From Actinomycetes bacterium (GTDB lineage Bacteria > Actinomycetota > Acidimicrobiia > UBA5794): a stretch of 5,376 nucleotides of DNA. Position numbers and translations under genes: made by a program. The notes under the pieces were generated by a model. That model saw nothing but the letters and a program-made list of their open reading frames with translations, ran no database searches and was not told the origin of the DNA. Each line of letters starts with the position of its first letter. Positions within the stretch are counted from its first letter, which is position 1. Below are positions 1 to 4,722 of the stretch, piece after piece. Where the stretch lies: the NCBI GenBank assembly GCA_030598305.1, contig JAUVQC010000109.1, positions 1-5,376 on the forward strand, read 5' to 3'.

Positions 1-1503
1 GCGCCCGAGAGTGATCCGCCGAGGTTGGCTGGCGAAGTTGATTGCGACACTCAAAGAGGAGTGCGAGAACGAGCGCTCGAAGGCCAACACGTCGTCGTTT
101 ACAACGTCGAGCATCCTGATCGTGCCCTCCCTCAACTCCCCGCGATCCTTCCGAAGACTGAGGAGTGTCCGATACAGCGAGAGCATCGACTTGGGGTCGT
201 CGATCTGTGAATCCACGGTTGTGTGGCTGTCCGAAAAGGGGAGCCACGGGCCCGATTCAGGTGATGTGAAGCCCATGCCCACATCACCTGTCCACTGCAT
301 CGGTGTTCGGCACCGGTCTCTGTTGAGGTTGGGGTACTGCTGGCCCCAAGGGTCCTGTTCGTCACCAGGCGGGATCTCGCCGTCGGCCATCCCCAACTCG
401 TCGCCGTAATAGAGCGTTGGCGTTCCACGCAATGTGAGGAGCAGTACGGCGGCGGCCCTTGTTCGCTCCTCGCCGTAGCGGGTTGCCAGTCGCGGCTCAT
501 CGTGGTTTCCGAGAACGTGATTCGGCCACGCGCCGTCCGGAAGCGCGCGCTCCTGCGCCTCGATCTTCTCCTTGAAACCTTTGGCTGTCCAGTCGGCCCA
601 CAGAAGGGAGAAGTTGTACGGCTGGTGGAACTGATCGAGATTCGGTCCGAAGTACTTGGCCCACTCGGACCAGTCGGCTTCGTGGATCTCTCCAATGCAG
701 TATCTGGCGTCGTATTCGTCGAGTACAGACCGGATTGCTGCGTGCGTCTCGTGGATATCGGGATGGGCATGGTCATAGATGTGCTGTTGCGTGTCGTAGT
801 GGTGGCGGTCCTTCTCATCCGAGTCCTTCGCGTCTGACAGCGGGTTGCTCCGCATCTCGGGATCCTTCATGAGGAAGTGTGCGACGTCGACACGGAACCC
901 GTCGATGCCTCGCTCAAGCCAGAAGCGCAGCGTGTCATGCATCGCGGCCTCGAGATCGGGTGTTCGCCAGTTGAGCTCAGGTTGTTCCTTGAGGAAGGTG
1001 TGCAGGTAGTACTGCCCCGTGATGTCATCGAGTTCCCATGCAATGCCCCCGAACATCCCGAGCCAGTTGTTTGGCGGTCCTCCGTCAGGAGCAGGGTCAC
1101 TCCAGACGTACCAGTGCCGCTTGGGGTTGTCCTTGGACGACCGGGACTCGATGAACCACTCGTGTCGGTTCGAGCTGTGATTTGGCACCCAGTCGATGAT
1201 GACCTTCAGCCCGAGGTTGTGCGCGGCCGCAACGAGATCGTCTGCATCGGACAACGTTCCGAACATCGGGTCGACGTCGGTGTAGTCCGACACGTCGTAC
1301 CCGAAGTCAGCCATGGGGGAGGGGAAGAAGGGTGAGATCCAGACTGCATCCACGCCGAGGGTGTTCTTCAGATAGCCGAGACGCGATGTGATTCCCGGGA
1401 GGTCGCCGATCCCATCACCGTTGGAGTCCTGAAAGGACCGCGGGTAGATCTGATAGATGACAGCTGTCTTCCACCACTCGGGAGATGTGGACGATCCGGG
1501 CAT
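1..1503 (-). CDS. Alpha-glucosidase, GH13 family (C-terminus cut by the window edge)
   Basis: Retaining exo-acting glycosidase expected to release glucose from the non-reducing end of maltose and related short alpha-glucosides, probably in the cytoplasm because no signal peptide is visible. The frame is open for 501 codons from the ATG to the left edge. Visible GH13 landmarks are: WWKTAVIYQIYPRSF at 10-24; a calcium-type loop DSNGDGIGD at 26-34; region I DWVPNH at 104-109; QPELNW at 174-179; region II GFRVDVAH with nucleophile D206; acid/base E272 in GEIHE; and stabiliser D335 in GNHDEPR. The stretch from QDPWG to RTPMQW (383-403) resembles actinobacterial alpha-glucosidases, perhaps subfamily GH13_30. 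V207 follows the nucleophile; in yeast isomaltase and Bacillus oligo-1,6-glucosidase a valine there favours alpha-1,6 bonds, so activity on isomaltose is possible. The start is the first ATG after an in-frame stop 13 codons upstream; no Shine-Dalgarno is present. It lies 99 bp downstream of treS. Family is certain, exact bond specificity is not. Confidence 0.93.
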   Translation of the reverse strand, partial: MPGSSTSPEWWKTAVIYQIYPRSFQDSNGDGIGDLPGITSRLGYLKNTLGVDAVWISPFFPSPMADFGYDVSDYTDVDPMFGTLSDADDLVAAAHNLGLKVIIDWVPNHSSNRHEWFIESRSSKDNPKRHWYVWSDPAPDGGPPNNWLGMFGGIAWELDDITGQYYLHTFLKEQPELNWRTPDLEAAMHDTLRFWLERGIDGFRVDVAHFLMKDPEMRSNPLSDAKDSDEKDRHHYDTQQHIYDHAHPDIHETHAAIRSVLDEYDARYCIGEIHEADWSEWAKYFGPNLDQFHQPYNFSLLWADWTAKGFKEKIEAQERALPDGAWPNHVLGNHDEPRLATRYGEERTRAAAVLLLTLRGTPTLYYGDELGMADGEIPPGDEQDPWGQQYPNLNRDRCRTPMQWTGDVGMGFTSPESGPWLPFSDSHTTVDSQIDDPKSMLSLYRTLLSLRKDRGELREGTIRMLDVVNDDVLAFERSFSHSSLSVAINFASQPRRITLGR

Positions 1504-1510
1504 GGACGGA

Positions 1511-1516
1511 ACGCTA
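1511..1516 (-). promoter_or_regulatory. Candidate -10 element of a leaderless alpha-glucosidase mRNA
   Basis: On the minus strand the hexamer TAGCGT fits the actinobacterial TANNNT -10 pattern. It ends exactly 7 nt before the ATG at 1503, so transcription would begin at or next to the start codon. This would explain the missing ribosome binding site. No convincing -35 box is seen. The gene may also be read through from treS, making this an internal promoter. Confidence 0.35.
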
Positions 1517-1602
1517 GCCCCGAATCTGCAAACCCTGGGTTACCAGCACCGCATTTGGTGTCTGTGGACCAGAGAACGGCGTGCGCAGCGGGAAGGGGCG
1601 CG

Positions 1603-3150
1603 CTATAGCTGGGTGCCGTCGCGCAACCAGTACCAGCCGTAGGGACCGAGAGTTATGGTGTCGCCTTCGATTGTGATGATGGTCGCGCTTTCGGTGAAGT
1701 TGGCGAGGACGGTGATATCTCCACGGAGGAATCCGAGGACGCCCTTGTCACCTGTCTCGATCGGTTCGAACAGTGCGGTTCCCATCTCGGGTGGTCGAGA
1801 GGCGATCAGCGCACGCATCCAGTTCAGTAGTGACCCCTCATCCGCTTGCTGGTCTCGAACGTTCACAGCCTGTGGCCCGTATGTCTCGTCGTCGATTACC
1901 GGCAGGTAGAACCGGTCCGGGCTGGCGGTTGACCAACCGGCCGATGCAGCGGCATCCCACTGCATCGGCGTGCGGAGGCCATCACGGTCGTTGAGACCAA
2001 CGTTGTCACCCATGCCGATCTCATCGCCGTAATAGATGATCGGGGAACCTGGCAGACTCATCAGGACGGCGTTGAGCAGTTCGACCTTGCGTCGGTCACC
2101 TCCCACGAGTGGGCTGAGTCGCCTACGGATACCGATGTTCTTTCGCATGCCAGGTACGGGCGCGTATTCACGATTCAGGATGTCGCGTTCATCGTCGGTG
2201 ACCATCTCGAGGGTGAGTTCGTCATGGTTCCTGAGGAACATCGCCCACTGGGCGCCCTCTGGGATCTCCGGTGTTGCTTGCAGGGTCGCGATGATCGGTG
2301 TGGTGTCACCGGTCACCAGAGCGAGGAAGAGCCGTGGCATCACGGGAAAGTGATACGCCATGTGGCACTCGTCGCCATCACCAAAGTAGGGCAGGAGGTC
2401 CTCGGGTCGCTGGTTCGCCTCGGCGAGCAGCACTGCCTCTGGATGGGTGTCTTGAACCGCAGCGCGGATCTTCTTCAGATACACGTGCGTTGCGGGCAGG
2501 TTCTCACAGTTGGTGCCCTGCTCCTCGAACAGATAGGGAACAGCATCGAGTCGAAGCCCATCGAAGCCGAGGTCGAGCCAGAACCGGATCGCATCAATGA
2601 TCGCGTGTTGCACCTCGAGATTGTCGAAGTTGAGATCGGGTTGGTGATCGAAGAACCGATGCCAGTAGTACTGCCCGGCGACTTCGTCCCACGTCCAATT
2701 GGACGAATGCGTATCGGTGAAGATGACTCGCGCGCCGTCGTAGCGATCGGTCGAGTCTGACCAGACATACCAGTCCCGCTTTCCAGACCCCCGATGGCGG
2801 GCGTCGAGGAACCACGGATGCTGGTCGGAAGTGTGATTGACGACGAAATCGGTGATGACCCTGATGCCCCTGGCATGCGCCTCGGCAAGCAGCCTGCGGA
2901 CGTCATCGAGATTCCCGTATACCTCTCTCACACCGGTGAGGTCGGTGACGTCATACCCACCGTCGCGCATCGGAGAGGGAAGGATCGGCAGGATCCAGAT
3001 GGCTGTGACGCCGAGCCACTGGAGGTAGTCGAGTCGCGCCGTCAGACCCGCGATGTCACCGAACCCATCACCGTTGCTATCGCTGAAGGAGTGGACAGCA
3101 ACCTCATAGAAGACGGCGCTGCGATACCACTGGACGTCGGTGCTCGTCAC
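1603..3150 (-). CDS. treS: Trehalose synthase (maltose alpha-D-glucosyltransferase)
   Basis: Intramolecular transglucosylase (EC 5.4.99.16) that interconverts maltose and trehalose in the cytoplasm. The 515-residue protein carries the GH13 barrel: calcium-type loop DSNGDGFGD at 24-32, region I DFVVNH at 101-106, nucleophile D202 in DGLRLDAVPYLF, acid/base E244 in LLAEANQ, and stabiliser D310 in FLRNHDELTLEMVTDDERD. The blocks DAVPYLFEEQGTNCENLP (202-219), GDECHMAYHFP and NIGIRRRLSPL are hallmarks of TreS rather than of ordinary alpha-glucosidases. It ends in GPYGWYWLR, matching the usual C-terminal beta-domain strand, but the segment before it is short, so the protein is smaller than the roughly 600-residue mycobacterial enzyme. 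No maltokinase domain is fused. GTG at 3150 is chosen because it overlaps the upstream stop as GTGA and lies six codons before the conserved WYRSAVFYEV. The frame is open further, to 3258, but that part overlaps the upstream gene and has no TreS-like content. Confidence 0.95.
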   Translation of the reverse strand: MTSTDVQWYRSAVFYEVAVHSFSDSNGDGFGDIAGLTARLDYLQWLGVTAIWILPILPSPMRDGGYDVTDLTGVREVYGNLDDVRRLLAEAHARGIRVITDFVVNHTSDQHPWFLDARHRGSGKRDWYVWSDSTDRYDGARVIFTDTHSSNWTWDEVAGQYYWHRFFDHQPDLNFDNLEVQHAIIDAIRFWLDLGFDGLRLDAVPYLFEEQGTNCENLPATHVYLKKIRAAVQDTHPEAVLLAEANQRPEDLLPYFGDGDECHMAYHFPVMPRLFLALVTGDTTPIIATLQATPEIPEGAQWAMFLRNHDELTLEMVTDDERDILNREYAPVPGMRKNIGIRRRLSPLVGGDRRKVELLNAVLMSLPGSPIIYYGDEIGMGDNVGLNDRDGLRTPMQWDAAASAGWSTASPDRFYLPVIDDETYGPQAVNVRDQQADEGSLLNWMRALIASRPPEMGTALFEPIETGDKGVLGFLRGDITVLANFTESATIITIEGDTITLGPYGWYWLRDGTQL

Positions 3151-3581
3151 CCGCGAGGGAATAGTCGACGGAGGAGAAACAAGGTGGCTGCCAATCCGGC
3201 TCCGAAGGCCGCTGCCTTGCGGGCATCCACCTTCACATCCGGTTGGCCCTCGATGCATCCGGCGAAGAGCACGCCGATCACGCTCCCGTCACCCTGCATC
3301 GTGTCTGCGACCGCAATCCCGACTCCCGAGTCCTTCAGGCTCATGTTGTCGGTCGCAACAAAGCCTGCTCCCGAGTTGTCGAACTTCGCCTCTTCGGCTC
3401 GTACCGTCAGGGCGCCGCTCATGGCAAACGAGACCTTCTTCGCCTCGACCTGCTGGATCCCGCCCTGGGTGACCGTGACGGTGTCGGCCTGGACGAACGC
3501 CGCGCCCGCCTGGGTGATCTCAACCACCTCCGCGATGACTTCCTCGATGATCTCGGTATCGGGGGTTTCTTCTGATGTCAT
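3147..3581 (-). CDS. Uncharacterised tandem-repeat (probable beta-solenoid) protein with C-terminal membrane anchor
   Basis: I do not recognise this 144-residue protein as a named family. After an acidic N-terminus (MTSEETPDTEIIEEV) it has about six tandem 15-residue units from about residue 22 to 111. Glycine recurs at 26, 41, 56, 71 and 86. Valine recurs at 30, 45, 60 and 75, and alanine at 32, 47, 62, 92 and 107. Acidic or polar residues and a hydrophobic residue follow each. Short regular rungs of this kind usually fold as a beta-solenoid. The tail has a hydrophobic stretch at about 123-137 flanked by RK and RR, ending RRLFPRG, and could be a short membrane anchor. No signal peptide is visible, so topology is open. 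ATG at 3581 is preceded by GGAG 5 nt upstream; the open frame extends to 3653 but that part overlaps the divergent promoter region. It is the first gene of the treS operon and its TGA overlaps the treS GTG. Function unknown. Confidence 0.85.
   Translation of the reverse strand: MTSEETPDTEIIEEVIAEVVEITQAGAAFVQADTVTVTQGGIQQVEAKKVSFAMSGALTVRAEEAKFDNSGAGFVATDNMSLKDSGVGIAVADTMQGDGSVIGVLFAGCIEGQPDVKVDARKAAAFGAGLAATLFLLRRLFPRG
3249..3518 (-). repeat. Six 45-bp coding repeats (15-residue protein units), degenerate at DNA level
   Basis: Within the solenoid gene, residues 22-111 divide into units 22-36, 37-51, 52-66, 67-81, 82-96 and 97-111. The consensus is roughly S-G-x-x-x-V-x-A-[DE]-x-V-x-[VF]. 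The period is exactly 15 residues with no insertions; the last unit is the least regular. The DNA copies have diverged, so this is an old protein repeat and not a recent tandem duplication. Confidence 0.65.
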
Positions 3582-3607
3582 GGTTACTCCGGCCTCGCTT
3601 GCCCTGA

Positions 3608-3613
3608 ACGCTA
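3608..3613 (-). promoter_or_regulatory. Candidate -10 element for the solenoid-treS operon
   Basis: Minus-strand TAGCGT matches TANNNT and sits 26 nt upstream of the ATG at 3581, giving a leader of about 20 nt that contains the GGAG ribosome binding site. It lies inside the 9-mer CTAGCGTTC, which also occurs directly before the alpha-glucosidase gene (1509-1517). No clear -35 box is seen. Confidence 0.35.
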
Positions 3614-3647
3614 GTCCCACGGTACGGCCTTCGGTGCACCCTCTGCT

Positions 3648-3653
3648 TAGCAT
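3648..3653 (+). promoter_or_regulatory. Candidate -10 element for the thioesterase gene
   Basis: Plus-strand TAGCAT matches TANNNT and lies 32 nt upstream of the preferred start at 3686, leaving a leader of about 25 nt that includes the ribosome binding site. It faces away from the candidate operon promoter at 3608-3613. The 8-bp palindrome GGTGCACC (3633-3640) lies between the two and could be a shared regulator site, but it is short. Confidence 0.3.
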
Positions 3654-3670
3654 GTCCCAACGAAGACACC

Positions 3671-3676
3671 AGGAGG
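3671..3676 (+). promoter_or_regulatory. Strong Shine-Dalgarno (AGGAGG) that decides the thioesterase start
   Basis: AGGAGG stands 9 nt before the ATG at 3686 but only 3 nt before an in-frame ATG at 3680. Normal spacing therefore favours the second ATG. It is the only full-consensus ribosome binding site recognised in the window. Confidence 0.7.
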
Positions 3677-3685
3677 ATCATGGAG

Positions 3686-4141
3686 ATGGAATCGACCGCA
3701 ATCCAGGACACATATCCCGAGGATGCGTCGCACTGCTACGGATGCGGCCGGCTCAATGGCGACGGTATCCAGATCAAGACCCGCCTCGACGGAGACAACG
3801 CTCTGACTGTCTTCGATCCATGGCCGGCGCACACCGCGTTCGAGGGAACGGTGTATGGAGGGCTCATTGCCTCCGTGATCGACTGCCACTCGACGGGTGC
3901 AGCAGCCATCTTTCGAATGGTGGCAGACGGGAAGGCTGTTGGGTCTGGTCCATCGCCGAGATTCGTCACCGCACATCTCGAAGTTGATTTCCTTGCGCCG
4001 ACACCCCTCGGGCGTATGCGCGTCACTGGCCGTCTGGTCGAGCTCACCGATCGCAAGGGGATCGTCGAGTCTGAGGTACGGGTTGACGGTGCGCTCACGG
4101 CGAAGGGGTCTGCGGTTCTTGTGCGGATCAAGGACGACTGA
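3686..4141 (+). CDS. PaaI-type hotdog-fold thioesterase
   Basis: Predicted acyl-CoA thioesterase of the 4HBT/PaaI superfamily, a cytoplasmic enzyme that hydrolyses acyl- or aryl-CoA thioesters. The 151-residue protein has the short N-terminal HCYGCGRLNGDGIQIK motif (16-31; C17 and C20) seen in one PaaI-like branch. The hotdog helix follows as YGGLIASVIDCHSTGAA (57-73), with D66 as the probable catalytic acid. Next comes the beta-sheet section VTAHLEVDFLAPTPLGR (94-110) and the closing strands to VLVRIKDD. Many PaaI proteins have HGG where this one has YGG (Y57), and the DCHS block is typical of this branch, so the catalytic detail may differ from E. coli PaaI. Length is normal for a single hotdog domain. 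ATG at 3680, two codons earlier, is the alternative start. It is transcribed away from the treS operon and converges with the 25-codon gene on the other strand, leaving 6 nt between stops. Substrate unknown. Confidence 0.88.
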   Translation: MESTAIQDTYPEDASHCYGCGRLNGDGIQIKTRLDGDNALTVFDPWPAHTAFEGTVYGGLIASVIDCHSTGAAAIFRMVADGKAVGSGPSPRFVTAHLEVDFLAPTPLGRMRVTGRLVELTDRKGIVESEVRVDGALTAKGSAVLVRIKDD

Positions 4142-4147
4142 CGTCGC

Positions 4148-4225
4148 CTACGACGTACGCGAGCTCGTCAGCAGTGCCAAGGTGCCGAGGCCAATCAACA
4201 GGACGGATCGCCGCCCGGGTCTCAT
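4148..4225 (-). CDS. Putative 25-residue membrane microprotein coupled to the NifX-like gene
   Basis: A very short frame begins with ATG at 4225 whose ATGA overlaps the TGA stop of the upstream NifX-like gene, the usual signature of translational coupling. The peptide has a basic start (MRPGRR), a hydrophobic run of about 16 residues (SVLLIGLGTLALLTSS, 7-22) and a short tail ending RTS before TAG. This is the plan of a single-pass membrane peptide, with the basic end probably cytoplasmic. It fills nearly all of the space between the two converging genes. No separate ribosome binding site is present. No known family is recognised. At this length a chance frame is possible; the overlap, composition and placement are the case for it. 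Confidence 0.45.
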   Translation of the reverse strand: MRPGRRSVLLIGLGTLALLTSSRTS

Positions 4226-4581
4226 CGGGGGCCGTGTGCCAACTGTGGCATGTCCTTGAGCGCGCCATTGAGGTACTTCTCGATGGCTTTGATGATGAGC
4301 CGCTCCCGCGTCAGCACGACCTCGATACCCGCAGCCCTTGCGCGATCGAGCATGGGCTCGCCGATCCCGCCGGCGATGAGCACGTCACAGTCAGTGATCT
4401 TGGAGATGACGAACCTTGGCTTCTCATCGTGCCCCGAGCCACACTCGGGCATGTCCGACATATCGCGGCGCACCCTGGCGACCTCGATGCCATCGACCAT
4501 GTCGACAATGATGAATGCTTTCATCTTCCCGAAGTGGGCCGAAATCGTCTGGTCGTCACGGGTGGGGAATGCAATCTTCAT
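4222..4581 (-). CDS. NifX/NifB-type iron-molybdenum cluster-binding domain protein
   Basis: A 119-residue stand-alone domain of the dinitrogenase iron-molybdenum cofactor biosynthesis family (Pfam Nitro_FeMo-Co, an RNase H-like fold). Members bind or carry metal-sulfur clusters, and many occur in organisms or loci without nitrogenase. Visible features are MKIAFPTRDD at 1-10, the family motif HFG at 16-18 within ISAHFGKMKAF, a cysteine-glycine-histidine segment ECGSGHD at 46-52, C65, and AGGIGEPMLDRARAAGIEVV at 70-89. H16, C47, H51 and C65 are candidate metal ligands by inference. ATG at 4581 is chosen because the family alignment starts there; the frame is open upstream to 4701, but that part would run through a terminator hairpin and is not family-like. 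A TATCCT hexamer 7 nt before the ATG suggests a leaderless mRNA. No nif genes are in view, so nitrogen fixation should not be assumed. Partner and cluster unknown. Confidence 0.88.
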   Translation of the reverse strand: MKIAFPTRDDQTISAHFGKMKAFIIVDMVDGIEVARVRRDMSDMPECGSGHDEKPRFVISKITDCDVLIAGGIGEPMLDRARAAGIEVVLTRERLIIKAIEKYLNGALKDMPQLAHGPR

Positions 4582-4588
4582 GGCACCA

Positions 4589-4594
4589 AGGATA
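4589..4594 (-). promoter_or_regulatory. Candidate -10 element of a leaderless NifX-like mRNA
   Basis: Minus-strand TATCCT (TANNNT) ends exactly 7 nt before the ATG at 4581, the same geometry as before the alpha-glucosidase gene. No Shine-Dalgarno lies between. No strong -35 box is recognised. Confidence 0.4.
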
Positions 4595-4622
4595 GGGGTG
4601 GCATTCCGAGAGTAGCTGCAGG

Positions 4623-4634
4623 TCACGATCGTGA
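4623..4634. promoter_or_regulatory. Perfect 12-bp palindrome, possible operator
   Basis: TCACGATCGTGA is a perfect palindrome about 29 bp upstream of the candidate -10 of the NifX-like gene, just beyond the -35 position, where activators often bind. A similar half, GATCGTGATTA, recurs around 4715-4725 at the end of the PASTA gene. The regulator is unknown, and this could be chance. Confidence 0.3.
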
Positions 4635-4667
4635 TAGAAGCGTCAGTGCGGCCTGGTCGCGAGCAAA

Positions 4668-4699
4668 GAAGTTGGGGGGCCGTGTGGCCCCCCAACTTC
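4668..4699 (-). terminator. Intrinsic terminator hairpin after the PASTA gene
   Basis: Perfect inverted repeat with arms at 4668-4681 (GAAGTTGGGGGGCC) and 4686-4699, 14 bp each, around a 4-nt loop, GTGT on the plus strand. On the minus strand it starts 23 nt after the PASTA gene's TAA and is followed by TTTGCTC, a weak T-tract. On the plus strand no T-run follows, so it acts most plausibly on minus-strand transcripts. It insulates the NifX-like gene from the PASTA gene. Confidence 0.8.
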
Positions 4700-4722
4700 A
4701 CATGTATCGATCCAGATCGTGA

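Noticed and set aside
132..818. A 228-codon open frame on the minus strand
   Set aside because: It lies in another frame over the alpha-glucosidase, whose own frame is unbroken through this region with all catalytic motifs. The translation is rich in Arg, Thr and Ser with no domain, as expected for a shadow frame.
1504..1602. Possible terminator between treS and the alpha-glucosidase (CACC/GGTG around 1550)
   Set aside because: Only 4 bp can pair and no T-tract follows, so read-through is more likely.
3151..3258. N-terminal extension of TreS to an upstream ATG
   Set aside because: The extension overlaps the solenoid gene by over 100 bp, has no TreS-like sequence, and the GTGA overlap gives a better start next to the conserved WYRSAVFYE block.
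2794..3987. A 397-codon open frame on the plus strand
   Set aside because: It is antisense to treS and the solenoid gene and also overlaps the thioesterase in another frame; it has no recognisable domain.
4141..4156. Small hairpin ACGTCG-CCTA-CGACGT at the converging gene ends
   Set aside because: The stem is only 6 bp and no T-run follows on either strand; it is too weak to call a terminator.
4582..4701. Extension of the NifX-like protein to an ATG at 4701
   Set aside because: The extra 40 residues run through the 4668-4699 hairpin, while the family's conserved N-terminus begins exactly at MKIAFPT (4581).
4174..4722. A 182-codon open frame on the plus strand
   Set aside because: It is antisense to the NifX-like gene, crosses the terminator, and shows no domain.
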